From NCBI GenBank assembly GCA_041941305.1, contig JBGTQJ010000008.1, positions 124,001-188,000 on the forward strand: a stretch of DNA of 64,000 nucleotides, in the 5' to 3' direction. A model generated the notes under the pieces. That model saw nothing but the letters and a program-made list of their open reading frames with translations. It was not told the origin of the DNA and made no database searches. The number at the start of each line of letters is the position of its first letter. The stretch's first letter is position 1. Source of the stretch: JANSWP01 sp041941305 (GTDB lineage: Bacteria; Bacteroidota; Bacteroidia; Chitinophagales; Saprospiraceae). Position numbers and translations under genes: made by a program. Shown here one piece after another: positions 52,091 through 61,252 of this stretch.

Positions 52091-53530
52091 ATGCACGCAA
52101 GTCGTCTACTCAAGCTCTTTGGCATTTTGTCAAAAAAAGAGTTTAGGCAATTCAAAAAATACATTCATTCCCCTTTTTTCAATACCAATGCTCAGTTAAT
52201 TCAGCTTTTTGAGTATATCAATCAGTATTATCCAAACTTAAAGTCTCGTATGCTTTCAAAAGAGCATGCTTTTCGCCATCTTTTCCCAGAAATCAAGGGG
52301 TTTCAAGCAAAAAAAATTACCAATTTGATGTCCGAACTCTCTCTAATGGTTGAGGATTTCCTCGTTCAAATAGAGTTTACAAACAACAGAATAGAGCAAA
52401 AGAAAATCAGGGCTGAAGCATTAGGCAAAAGAAACCTCACCTCTTCTCTTCAAAAAACCTTTCATCTGTTGGATAAGGATCTCAATAATGCTTCTACAAA
52501 AGACTTACCCTATTATTTATCCCAATTTCAAAAAAACCATAAACTGTGTTTCGATAAAGCCACTCAAAATCAATGGTCTATCCCTGAGAAAGAGGCACTT
52601 ACCAATGCCATGAATGACCTCGATGCTTTCTATTTTCTTGCCAAATTGCAATTAAGCATTGAGATGAAATCGAGGGAAAGACACCTGGGTGAAGAATATT
52701 CCATCAAGTTTTTAGATGAAATAATTACCCTTTCTTCTACCTCATTATCGGAATTCAGTCCTTTATTAAAGATTTATTATCACCTTAACCAGCTTACTTC
52801 ATCAGGCAAAGAATTACACTTCTTCGAGGCTAAGGATATCTACACTAATCATTGGTCTTCAATAGGAATAAATGACCAATGGTATATTTTACTTTGTCTT
52901 TTTAATTACTCCATTCCACTAGCAAATCAAGGAAACTTATTATTTATTACAGAACTGTTCAGTCTTTATAAGTTCGGATTAGAAAATGAAATTTTACTCC
53001 TGAATGGAGAGTTACCAGCCACTTCTTTTTACAATATCGTTTTATATGGCATTAAATTAAATGAGTATGATTGGCTTGAAAACTTCATTGCCAAGTATTC
53101 CAATTTTCTAGATTTTGAAATCAGAGAACAAATAAAAGTCCTGTGTTTAGCAATCATTCATTACAGCAAAGAAGAATATACAAAAACAAGACATATACTA
53201 ATCAGTCATTCCTTTCCAAAATCGCGATATAAAATCAGGGCCAAATCTCTATTGCTAAGAGCCATTTATGAGGAACTGGCAAATGATGAAAGCCAATTCA
53301 GTCTATTCGTTTCCCAATCTCAAAGTTTTGAGCGATTTCTCAGAAGGAAGAAACAATTAACTGAAAAATATAAGTACATTAATTTTGTTCAAATCCTAAG
53401 ACAGCTCGCCAAAAACAGATATAATAATTCCGTATCCCATAAGTTGATTTCAAAAATGAAAAATCGAATATCCAATAGCCCAAGCCTAGCTAATAAACCA
53501 TGGATATTGGAAAAAATTGAAGAGCTTTAA
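52091..53530 (+). CDS. Large alpha-helical repeat protein of cassette B
   Basis: 479 residues, cytoplasmic, mostly helical, with degenerate TPR-like pairs. No characterised family recognised. N-terminus LLKLFGILSKKEFRQFKKYI then HSPFFNTNAQLIQLFEYINQ; the pattern L-x-x-LSKKE-x-R-x-F-KKY-x-x-SPFFN matches the cassette A protein more weakly after that. The middle shows repeated helix pairs (LNEYDWLENFIAKYSNFLDF; IKVLCLAIIHYSKEEYTKTR). It is divergent from a LytTR gene, and its stop codon overlaps the convergent GG-leader peptide gene by 4 bp. Role unknown; the fold suggests binding of protein partners. Confidence 0.85.
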   Translation: MHASRLLKLFGILSKKEFRQFKKYIHSPFFNTNAQLIQLFEYINQYYPNLKSRMLSKEHAFRHLFPEIKGFQAKKITNLMSELSLMVEDFLVQIEFTNNRIEQKKIRAEALGKRNLTSSLQKTFHLLDKDLNNASTKDLPYYLSQFQKNHKLCFDKATQNQWSIPEKEALTNAMNDLDAFYFLAKLQLSIEMKSRERHLGEEYSIKFLDEIITLSSTSLSEFSPLLKIYYHLNQLTSSGKELHFFEAKDIYTNHWSSIGINDQWYILLCLFNYSIPLANQGNLLFITELFSLYKFGLENEILLLNGELPATSFYNIVLYGIKLNEYDWLENFIAKYSNFLDFEIREQIKVLCLAIIHYSKEEYTKTRHILISHSFPKSRYKIRAKSLLLRAIYEELANDESQFSLFVSQSQSFERFLRRKKQLTEKYKYINFVQILRQLAKNRYNNSVSHKLISKMKNRISNSPSLANKPWILEKIEEL

Positions 53531-53646
53531 ATTTCGCCTAAATCTTCAATTACAATACCCCCTTTTACTTGATTCTGCTTTGCCTTTTTAATTTCAAAGT
53601 TTTGGAATTTATTCAATTTAGAAGTATGGATAGTTGTATTTTTCAT
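53527..53646 (-). CDS. Short GG-leader peptide precursor (39 aa), cassette B
   Basis: 39 codons starting MKNTTIHTSKLNKFQNFEIK. The leader ends QVKGG at residues 26-30, followed by a nine-residue core IVIEDLGEI. The leader aligns without gaps to the cassette A peptide from L-x-K-F to V-K-G-G (L, K, F, E, V, K, G, G identical). Too short for a default ORF search. The gene is antisense and tail-to-tail with the helical-repeat gene. A small nested hairpin sits 49 bp upstream. Precursor identity is by leader similarity; no maturation enzyme is present nearby. Confidence 0.65.
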   Translation of the reverse strand: MKNTTIHTSKLNKFQNFEIKKAKQNQVKGGIVIEDLGEI

Positions 53647-54338
53647 TGTATTATTTTTAAATGAATTAACAAGATGATTTCATTTCGGAAATAAGAGTCG
53701 AACAGCCCTCTTCCTTAGAGGTGACTCGCCAAAGTTGCCGTCCAACTCACTATTCCAAAATTTTTTGCGCGCTGAATAATCAGCTAGAGAAAAGAGCTAA
53801 TAATCTGTGTTTGAAGCTTCAAATGACTATCAACCTTATTATTTTTTAATAAGAATAAATTCTAAACCAAATGTTTTGGGCATTTTAAATGTAGCGTAAA
53901 CTGTGTTATTTCACCTTACATTTTTTTGCCGAAAATATTTGACTGCCGAATTCAAAACACTTATGAATTGGAAATGGCGGGATGTGACATCAAAGAGGAT
54001 TTTTTTTTGCTTTTTTTAAAGAAGGTTTCATAAGTAGTTGATAATCAAAAAACTGGAAGCAAAAAAAAAATGAAAAATTTGAAATTAATTTTTTAACTCC
54101 TATTTCAATGCTATTTTTGCAATATATAGACGTAAAAAAAACCAAGCTTAGGCGCTAGATTTTCCCAATAAGTTTCGGCTTAAGTCTCATAAGCTCTTTT
54201 CTTAATTTCATAACAAATTAGCTTTTTACTGCTCTTCATAAAAAAGATTTTAGCAATCTTAAATACCTCCATTTATGCTTTTACTGGAAAAAATTCGCGC
54301 CTATTGTCACATTTAGGTGATATCAATTCATAAGATGT
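53647..54338. other. 692-bp gene-free stretch with a nested hairpin
   Basis: AT-rich, no ORF with coding character. It contains a hairpin at 53695-53727: outer stem GAGTC/GACTC and inner stem CCTCT/AGAGG. It lies 5' of the peptide gene on the minus strand. The remainder shows only A/T runs and one short ATG frame of 7 codons. Confidence 0.5.
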
Positions 54339-54965
54339 ATGGGCACCCAAATAAAACCCAGTTTTAACTATGACCCGGAGAAAGAATTTTCAAGATTTTT
54401 AACCCAGCTTCGGGCCAATAGTCAGCCGGAATGGCTTTGGCTATTAGATATGTTTCGAAACCGTGTAGTTCCTTGGCTTTATAAAAAAGACGGCAATTTG
54501 CCTAAAGAAGCTATTGTATCTACTGACGAATTTGTGGAGGAGGTTTTTGCAAATAGTTTATTTCAATTTTATGAACTATTTCCAAAAGGTGAATTTAAAA
54601 GCCTAGCTGACCTTAGGGGTTTGATTTTTCGCATTGGAGAATTAAAACTTAAAGAAGGGTATCACGGCATCAAAAGAGATGGCTTGATCTATTTTACAGA
54701 CGATGTTAGTAGAGAACATATTTCTGAATATCAGAACAAGCAAACCGTCAATAGCTTCAATGAAGTTGAAGTGATTGGGGAACTGCGAGAATATATTCGG
54801 CAGCTGGGAAAAGAAGACCAGGAAATCCTGCTTAGGTACTCAAGAGGAGAAGAACTGGGAAGTATAGCTGGAAATATGGGCATTTCTGCAGCAGCATGCC
54901 GAAAACGAAAACAACGTGCTCTGGAAAAACTTAAAGAATTGGTCTCCAAAGGACAAGAACAATAA
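54339..54965 (+). CDS. ECF-like sigma factor / sigma-70 region 4 protein
   Basis: 208 residues. N-terminal sigma region 2-like helices (FRNRVVPWLYKKDGNLPKEA; FVEEVFANSLFQFYELFP). A middle linker with GEFKSLADLRGLIFRIGELK, then region 4 HTH near the C-terminus: LGKEDQEILLRYSRGEELGS, IAGNMGISAAACRKRKQRAL, typical of ECF factors. Region 2 is divergent, so it could be a sigma-like regulator rather than a true sigma factor. It is 51 bp before the membrane protein gene downstream on the same strand, a likely sigma/anti-sigma pair. Confidence 0.8.
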   Translation: MGTQIKPSFNYDPEKEFSRFLTQLRANSQPEWLWLLDMFRNRVVPWLYKKDGNLPKEAIVSTDEFVEEVFANSLFQFYELFPKGEFKSLADLRGLIFRIGELKLKEGYHGIKRDGLIYFTDDVSREHISEYQNKQTVNSFNEVEVIGELREYIRQLGKEDQEILLRYSRGEELGSIAGNMGISAAACRKRKQRALEKLKELVSKGQEQ

Positions 54966-55016
54966 GAGCTTGTCTAAATTTTCGTGAATTGGTTACAAGC
55001 TCTAAATCAAGATACA

Positions 55017-55706
55017 ATGAAAAAAAATTCAGCACTAATCGAACGCTATCTCCGGCAAGAAATGAGTCCGGAAGAATTAAGCCATTTTACACTTCAAATG
55101 GTCATGGACAAAAACCTGCGAAAGGAAGTGGAGCAAATGCGGACGATTTTCAAAACTATAAGAAGTGAAGATCGCAGGGTGCACCAGGGTGGCATTAATC
55201 AGTGGATTTATGTCGTAGCTGCTTTGGGTTTATTAATTTTGGGAAGTCTTTATGTTTTGAATAAAAATGATGGTTCCTCTACTGAGATTGAGCAAATTGA
55301 AGCGCCTGCCAAAAAAGGTCCAATAGCAGCTTATGAAAAAGAGTCTTATTTGGAAAATATTACTTCTGGAACCAGGAATCTGGGTTTAGCATTTTCTATA
55401 GCTGGTTCCTTTCCAAAGGGAGAACACTATTTGAATGCCCATAACCTGATTTCCTTTAAAGTAAATGCAGAATTGACAGGTTCAATTATTCCTGAAATCC
55501 TGGAATTAACGATTTGGAATAACAATTATGAAGATTTTGAAAATGCAAATTTTGAATATAAAGAAACATTAAAGGTAACAGAGAACAGCAACCTTGATTT
55601 TCAGTCTCAACTAAACCTTCAACCCGGTCTTTACTACTATTTAATCTCATTAAAGAGGTCTGGTGATTTGGTAAAAGGCGGCAGTTTTTCAGTTCATCCA
55701 AAATAG
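55017..55706 (+). CDS. Membrane protein, likely anti-sigma partner
   Basis: 229 residues from the ATG at 55017; a GTG at 54984 would add 11 residues. The cytoplasmic N-terminus MKKNSALIERYLRQEMSPEE resembles the anti-sigma head of the protein at 61253 (SDQIRAYVKGKMSSEEKAAF). A TM helix (about 63-80, IYVVAALGLLILGSLYVL) is followed by an extracytoplasmic beta-rich domain with a repeat-like LNLQPGLYYYLISLKRSGDL at the end. No zinc anti-sigma motif is visible. It follows the sigma-like gene and probably holds that factor at the membrane. The sensed signal is unknown. Confidence 0.7.
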   Translation: MKKNSALIERYLRQEMSPEELSHFTLQMVMDKNLRKEVEQMRTIFKTIRSEDRRVHQGGINQWIYVVAALGLLILGSLYVLNKNDGSSTEIEQIEAPAKKGPIAAYEKESYLENITSGTRNLGLAFSIAGSFPKGEHYLNAHNLISFKVNAELTGSIIPEILELTIWNNNYEDFENANFEYKETLKVTENSNLDFQSQLNLQPGLYYYLISLKRSGDLVKGGSFSVHPK

Positions 55707-55801
55707 ATTTCAAAAATCAAACATATCCATTTACAAAACATGAGTCATCCCCCCAAAGGTAGGGGTGATTGGTTCTAAAAATATACTCTGTGATTTTTTT
55801 T

Positions 55802-55874
55802 AAGTTTAAGTTCAAGACCAAGTTCAAGTTCAATTCTTGGACTTGAACTTGAACTTGGTCTTGAACTTGAACTT
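55802..55874. repeat. Near-perfect 32-bp-arm low-complexity hairpin
   Basis: The arm begins AAGTTTAAGTTCAAGACCAA; the right arm mirrors it with one mismatch (a possible G-U pair) around a 9-base loop. The words are AAGTTCAAG as in the hairpins at 22118 and 41536. It lies in the 388-bp gap between convergent genes; the rest of the gap shows nothing coding. Confidence 0.85.
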
Positions 55875-56094
55875 TCAGGGGGTTAGAAGAAAAAAACCTA
55901 GGATAATCCTTTAGCACATTATGAAAATAATAGAACCAATCACCCCTGCCCCAAAGGGGCAAGCTGAATTTTTCGATAGCACCATAAATCATTGAATTTC
56001 AACTCGCATCCCGCAACAAATTGAATATCAAAAGATTAAGTAAAGAAAATATACGAAAGGAATTTTATTTCTATAATTCGGGGTGATACCTGTT

Positions 56095-56799
56095 TCACAA
56101 ATCACCTAACTGTGGTCGAATAATCAATTCTTCTATAACTGCATTTGGGCTCAACCTCCAGGCATCCAAAATCACTTTTCCCACATCTTTAGGATCCAAC
56201 AATCTATCCCTTGGTGCTTCAAAACCCGTCCAGGCATCTGACCAGGTAATCCCAGGCAAAACAGCCGTCACTCTAACGCCCTTCTCCTTCAATTCTTCTC
56301 TCAAGACTTTGGATAAACCCAAAAGCGCAAACTTGGTAATAGAATACGAACCAGCATTGGGGTAAGCATAAAAACTGGCTATAGAACATATATTGAAAAT
56401 ATGCCCTTGTTTTTTATCAATCATCATTGGAAGGATTGTCCGACTGAGATGATAGGCGCTATATAAATTGGTTTCAATTAATTTTTCTAAAATTCCGTCT
56501 GCCTCATTGTGAGTATCTCCCTCAAGGTAAAGCCCCGCATTATTAACTAAAATGTCTACTTCTGCCCACTGAGATTTCACAAAATCGCCAAATGCAATCA
56601 CCTCTTCTTTTTTCCTCAAATCCGTAGATTTCATCAGTATTTGACAGTCCGGGTATTTTGCTTCAAAATTTTCTTTCAGCGCTTCCAGGTCTGATAAAGT
56701 TCTGGCACAAATGGCAATTCCAAATCCTTCAGCAGCAAAAACTTCTGCAATTGCTCTTCCAATTCCTTTGGTCGCACCAGTGATGATGATTTTTTTCAT
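56095..56799 (-). CDS. Short-chain dehydrogenase/reductase (SDR)
   Basis: 234 residues, classical SDR. Cofactor loop GATKGIGRAIAEVFAAEG (T-G-x3-G-I-G); NNAG motif in ILVNNAGLYLEG; catalytic Ser139, Tyr152 and Lys156 (FNICSIASFYAY; GSYSITKFALLG). After IAICARTLSDLEAL the sequence has Arg for NADP(H) preference. The substrate is unknown. It stands alone and is divergent from the mlaE gene across 305 bp. Confidence 0.92.
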   Translation of the reverse strand: MKKIIITGATKGIGRAIAEVFAAEGFGIAICARTLSDLEALKENFEAKYPDCQILMKSTDLRKKEEVIAFGDFVKSQWAEVDILVNNAGLYLEGDTHNEADGILEKLIETNLYSAYHLSRTILPMMIDKKQGHIFNICSIASFYAYPNAGSYSITKFALLGLSKVLREELKEKGVRVTAVLPGITWSDAWTGFEAPRDRLLDPKDVGKVILDAWRLSPNAVIEELIIRPQLGDL

Positions 56800-56988
56800 A
56801 TAGGTATGTAGTTCAAATTAGCATAAAAGGGTTTTCTCCATTTTCCGGCTGACAGTCAGTCATTTAATTTTCAAGGGTTTGAATTTGAACGTATATAAAC
56901 AAGGTTCAAACTACTTTTAAACAATTGCACAAATGAATTTTGTGAGGCAAAATAGTAGAATTATAAATGCTAATGAAATTCTCCTATT

Positions 56989-57021
56989 TTTGGCGGCGTT
57001 TTAGGAAGTCCTCTATATTTG
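56989..57021 (+). promoter_or_regulatory. Promoter for the MlaE-MlaF pair
   Basis: TTTG, 21 bp, TATATTTG; the -7 element matches TAnnTTTG. It sits inside a small inverted repeat CCTCT...AGAGG. The implied leader to the ATG is about 80 nt. The rest of the 305-bp gap has no gene. Confidence 0.5.
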
Positions 57022-57104
57022 TAAAGAGGATAATTGCAAAAACCAAAATTTCCAAAAGTGCTTTCCAATATATTTATTAGAATTTGAGAAAGCTACCTGA
57101 ATCT

Positions 57105-57851
57105 ATGAATATCAATTTCTTTTACCACTTTGGTCGTTACGTGATGATGATGCGCTCTGTATTTTCCCGCCCGGAAAAATTTTCCATGTACTGGAAGGAA
57201 ATACTCAGGCAGATGGACGACATTGGAATTGGTTCGCTGGTAGTTGTGGGTTTGATTTCCATATTTATTGGAGCTGTAACTGCTATTCAGTTTGCTTACC
57301 AATTAGACGGAACACTTGTACCTCGTTACTACATTGGATACATCGTTAGAGATTTAGCGATTATCGAGTCGGCACCAACCATCACCTGCCTGGTTTTAGC
57401 GGGAAAAGTTGGCTCCAATATGGCAGCTGAATTAGGAGGGATGCGTCAAAAGGAACATATTGACGCTATGGAAATTATGGGTGTAAACACTGCTGCCTAT
57501 TTGATTTTCCCAAGATTGATAGCTGCACTTGTTGTCATTCCTCTTTTAGTGACTTTGGCAGCATATATTGCAATTATTGGAGGTTATGTAGCAACTGTTC
57601 CAGTAGGAGATTTGACAAGTGAAGAATATAGTAGAGGTCTAAGAGCCTTTTTTGTGCCTTACAATATTACAATGATGTATGTAAAAGCTGCCGTTTTTGC
57701 CTTTATTCTAACTACTGTTTCTTGCTTTCAGGGTTATTATGTGGAGGGAGGAAGCATTGAGTTGGGTAAAGCAAGTACCAACGCTGTGGTTTTTAGTGAC
57801 ATATTAATCCTCTTAGCGGATTATCTGATTGCTGTAATTTTGACAGGGTAA
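57105..57851 (+). CDS. mlaE: MlaE/YrbE-family ABC permease
   Basis: 248 residues, inner-membrane permease of the phospholipid/lipid transport family. MlaE core: an N-terminal amphipathic segment with RSVFSRPEKFSMYWKEILRQ, then VVVGLISIFIGAVTAIQFAY, the family motif ELGGMRQKEHIDAMEIMGVN, and TM helices to the C-terminus (FSDILILLADYLIAVILTG). The ATG at 57105 is preferred to an upstream TTG. It pairs with MlaF, the ATPase, 22 bp downstream. The MCE-domain partner is not in the window, or is encoded further on. The direction of lipid transport is unknown. Confidence 0.93.
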   Translation: MNINFFYHFGRYVMMMRSVFSRPEKFSMYWKEILRQMDDIGIGSLVVVGLISIFIGAVTAIQFAYQLDGTLVPRYYIGYIVRDLAIIESAPTITCLVLAGKVGSNMAAELGGMRQKEHIDAMEIMGVNTAAYLIFPRLIAALVVIPLLVTLAAYIAIIGGYVATVPVGDLTSEEYSRGLRAFFVPYNITMMYVKAAVFAFILTTVSCFQGYYVEGGSIELGKASTNAVVFSDILILLADYLIAVILTG

Positions 57852-57873
57852 TTTTTCGTCCAATTTGATCTAA

Positions 57874-58635
57874 ATGATTAGAGCTGAAAACATATTAAAG
57901 TCTTTTGATGATAATGAAGTGCTCAAAGGAATTTCAATGATCTTCGAGCAGGGGAAGAATAATCTCATTATTGGCAGAAGTGGAGCCGGCAAGACTGTTT
58001 TACTAAAAATTCTGGTAGGTTTATTTGAGCCATCTGGAGGTAAAGTTTGGTATGACGATATTGACTTTTTTTCACTGGATAGAAAATCAAAGCGGGCTAT
58101 CAGAATGCAGGTGGGTATGCTTTTTCAGGGCTCAGCACTTTTTGACTCCCTGACGGTAGAAGAAAACGTCATGTTTCCACTCAATATGTTTACCAACTGG
58201 ACCCCGAAGGAAAAACAAGATCGCGTCAATTTGTGCCTGGAGCGGGTGGAATTAGTAGGTGCAAATGACAAATACCCTTCAGAAATCAGTGGCGGAATGC
58301 AAAAAAGGGTCGGCATCGCAAGGGCAATTGTGCTAAAACCGAAATACCTTTTTTGTGATGAACCCAATTCTGGCCTGGATCCAAAGACTGCATTGCTAAT
58401 TGACGAATTAATCCAAAGCATTACTTACGAAAACAACATCACCACTGTAATTAATACCCACGATATGAACTCTGTAATGGAAATTGGTGATAACATCGCG
58501 CTTCTTTATAAAGGAAATCTCGCCTGGACAGGCAATAAATCCGAGGTTTTGGAAAGTACCAATGAAACTTTACAGGATTTTATTTTTGCCTCCCCTTTCT
58601 TGCAACGGTTGAGGAATGCAGCCTTATCAAAATAG
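57874..58635 (+). CDS. mlaF: ABC transporter ATP-binding protein, MlaF-like
   Basis: 253 residues, ATPase of a lipid-transport ABC system. Walker A GRSGAGKTVLLKIL (G-x-x-G-x-G-K-T), Q-loop in MLFQGSALFDSLTVEENVMF, signature EISGGMQKRVGIARAIVL, Walker B YLFCDEPNSGLDP, H-loop VINTHDMNSVMEIGDNIALL. The order and length are standard and the MlaF/Ttg2A type is supported by the adjacent MlaE. The C-terminus ends with RLRNAALSK. Confidence 0.94.
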   Translation: MIRAENILKSFDDNEVLKGISMIFEQGKNNLIIGRSGAGKTVLLKILVGLFEPSGGKVWYDDIDFFSLDRKSKRAIRMQVGMLFQGSALFDSLTVEENVMFPLNMFTNWTPKEKQDRVNLCLERVELVGANDKYPSEISGGMQKRVGIARAIVLKPKYLFCDEPNSGLDPKTALLIDELIQSITYENNITTVINTHDMNSVMEIGDNIALLYKGNLAWTGNKSEVLESTNETLQDFIFASPFLQRLRNAALSK

Positions 58636-58683
58636 CCCGTCCATTTTTATTTCTTCCCTTCCCTGTTTTCCATAAAGTTTTCT

Positions 58684-58726
58684 TCGGCGGGTTTAGCCGC
58701 CGATTCAAAGAATCCCTTTGGGAATG
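58684..58726. terminator. Hairpins between mlaF and the FtsX permease gene
   Basis: Two stems: TCGGCG/CGCCGA and AATCCC/GGGAAT, in a 129-bp gap between convergent genes. A T-run follows at 58753-58765 in the plus direction. Confidence 0.45.
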
Positions 58727-58764
58727 CCTCTTGATACAGCCCCTATACTAAGTGTATTTTTTTT

Positions 58765-61164
58765 TTACTCGTACCTCAAGGCTTTTATCGGATTCGCCAA
58801 AGCAGCTTTAAAAGATTGAAATCCTGCAGTAATCCATGCCATTAACAAAGCCAATAAACCTGCCAACACAAATGGTATCCAACCAATATCGATTCTATAG
58901 GTAAAATCCTGCAACCAATCTTCCATCAATAACCAGGCTATTGGAGCCGCTATTACAAAACCAATCAAAACCAATCGAGTGAATTCTTTGGAAAGCAGCA
59001 TCACAATATTTCCGGAAGAAGCGCCAAATACCTTGCGAACGCCAATTTCCTTGGTTCGCTGCTCTGCCATGAAGGCGGATAATCCAAAAATGCCTAATCC
59101 AGCAATAAAAATGGCGAGTATGGTGAAGAAGGTGAAAATATTAAAAAATCGCTCTTCGGTTTGGTAAAGTTGGGCGATTTGGTCATCCATAAATTGATAG
59201 GAATAAAGCTCCTCGGAAGCGAACTGCACCCACTTCTCCTTAATATCTGCAAGCGTCTCAGAGACATTCTGCCCATTGATGCGAATGGTCATCCAATTGA
59301 GCCAGGTTTTGGAAACGTAATAGCACACTGGTTTTACATCTTCGTAAAGTGATTCGTGATTATAGTCTTTGATGACACCAATCACATTTCCTTTTCGTTC
59401 TACCCAGGTACCTGCATTGAACTCACTAGTCTGGAACCATTTGCCAATCGGCTCTTCCCAGCCGATCATTTTTACTGCTGCCTGATTGAGCACAAAAGCG
59501 GAAGTATCATCACTGCCAAATTCTCTGGAAAAGTTACGCCCTTCATCAAACTCGACTTCCAGGGTCCTCAAAAAGTCATGATCAGTGGTCACGATTTTGA
59601 TACTTGAGCGGGTGTTGGGATCCGGTTCGTATTGTTCAGCCGTGAATCCCAAATTACTGCTCAATCTTCCAGTCAACCTTTTATTAGAAGCCGAAACATT
59701 CAGAATGTTCGGATTGGCTTCCAATTGAGTCTTAAGTGCTTGATATTGACTCAAAGCAGGAATCGGGACAATGACCAAATTCTCGCGGTTCAACCCGATT
59801 TCTTTATTCTGTAAATAGTTCCATTGATTGTAAACTACAAGCGTTGCTAAAATCAATACGATAGAAATGCCAAATTGAAAAACCACCAAAAATTTGCGCA
59901 ACATGCCACTTGCACCCTGTGAAAAATTCTCCCTAAAGACCTTGATAGCTTGAAAAGAAGACAAATAAAATGCGGGATAACTTCCTGCAATCAAACCCAC
60001 CAGGATTGTAACTCCTAAAAATATGCCCAATACATCGAGGTTGGCTAAGGAACTAATCACAAGTGATTTACCCATAAATGCATTAAAAGCTGGCAGTGCA
60101 AGTTGCGCCAGGACGAAAGCCAGAACCAAAGCTAAAGAGGCAACCAGGACAGATTCACTTAAAAACTGTCGAATCAGGGATGCTTTTGGTGCTCCAAGCG
60201 TTTTGCGAACGCCAATTTCCATAGCTCGCTTGACTGAGCGCGCCGTCGCCAGGTTCATGTAATTTATGCAGGCAATGAGAATAATAAACAGCGCAATTGC
60301 CGAAGAAATGTAGATATACCGAATATCACTATTCGCCTGAATTTCACCTCGTAGATTAGAATGCAAATGGATATCTGTCATTTTTTGCAAGGCAATACCA
60401 ACACGTTCAGAAGCCCCTTCTCCAACATTTTTCTCAATAAATTCTGGAATTCGTTCCGCTATCTCCTCCGGCGTTTTGCCTTCTGGCAATAATAGATAAG
60501 TATAAGAACTACCTTCACCCCAATTATTTAAGACCAATTGATTGAAAACGGATTTACCAGTTTCCATTGAAATCAAAGCGTCTGTATTGAAGTGGGTATT
60601 CTCTGGCATATCCTTAAAAACCCCTGTGACTTTTGCATCATTTTGATTATTGACCTTGAGGATTTTGTCAATAGGGTTTTCTTCGCCGAAGTATTTTTTT
60701 GCAGATGTTTCAGATAAGATTACCGTAAAGGGTTCCGACAAAGCAGTTTCCTTGTCTCCCATTACCAATTCATAATCAAAGACATTGAATATTTCGGGAT
60801 CCGCAAAAAACCAATTATTCTCCTGATACTCCACTTCTTCATAACTCACCAAAGCACCATAGGCAGGTACTAAGCGAATAATTTCCTCCAACTCAGGGAA
60901 ATCAATCTTTAAGGCCGGCTGCAAGCGGTAGGGATTGATAGGTGATTTAGTCCCTCCATCCTGATTGAGTCCCCACACCATCAGCGTTCTGTATATTCGG
61001 TCTGCTTTGGAATGGTGTTTATCATAGCTCAACTCGTCTTTGATAAATAACAAAATGAGCAGGCAAATTGCCAGACCTATGGCAAGCCCCATAATATTGA
61101 TAAAAGAATAAAATTTTTGTCGGATAATATTGCGAAAGGCAATAGTCAGGTGATTGAGTAGCAT
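58765..61164 (-). CDS. MacB/FtsX-type ABC transporter permease
   Basis: 799 residues with the two-fold FtsX layout common in Bacteroidota. The N-terminal TM helix (FYSFINIMGLAIGLAICLLI) is followed by a MacB_PCD periplasmic domain, the first FtsX unit (YIYISSAIALFIILIACINY; SVKRAMEIGVRKTLGA), a second TM/periplasmic domain, and the C-terminal FtsX unit (TKEIGVRKVFGASSGNIVML; LVLIGFVIAAPIAWLLMED). It needs a separate ATP-binding protein, which is not adjacent. Substrate unknown; related proteins export peptides, lipoproteins or antibiotics. Confidence 0.93.
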   Translation of the reverse strand: MLLNHLTIAFRNIIRQKFYSFINIMGLAIGLAICLLILLFIKDELSYDKHHSKADRIYRTLMVWGLNQDGGTKSPINPYRLQPALKIDFPELEEIIRLVPAYGALVSYEEVEYQENNWFFADPEIFNVFDYELVMGDKETALSEPFTVILSETSAKKYFGEENPIDKILKVNNQNDAKVTGVFKDMPENTHFNTDALISMETGKSVFNQLVLNNWGEGSSYTYLLLPEGKTPEEIAERIPEFIEKNVGEGASERVGIALQKMTDIHLHSNLRGEIQANSDIRYIYISSAIALFIILIACINYMNLATARSVKRAMEIGVRKTLGAPKASLIRQFLSESVLVASLALVLAFVLAQLALPAFNAFMGKSLVISSLANLDVLGIFLGVTILVGLIAGSYPAFYLSSFQAIKVFRENFSQGASGMLRKFLVVFQFGISIVLILATLVVYNQWNYLQNKEIGLNRENLVIVPIPALSQYQALKTQLEANPNILNVSASNKRLTGRLSSNLGFTAEQYEPDPNTRSSIKIVTTDHDFLRTLEVEFDEGRNFSREFGSDDTSAFVLNQAAVKMIGWEEPIGKWFQTSEFNAGTWVERKGNVIGVIKDYNHESLYEDVKPVCYYVSKTWLNWMTIRINGQNVSETLADIKEKWVQFASEELYSYQFMDDQIAQLYQTEERFFNIFTFFTILAIFIAGLGIFGLSAFMAEQRTKEIGVRKVFGASSGNIVMLLSKEFTRLVLIGFVIAAPIAWLLMEDWLQDFTYRIDIGWIPFVLAGLLALLMAWITAGFQSFKAALANPIKALRYE

Positions 61165-61252
61165 AGTGGTTTTAGAATTTGTGAAAGAAGTTTTATTTAA
61201 AAAGAGAAGAATTTGAAAAAAATGTTGCTTTAAAAACAGATTCTAAAGCTAA

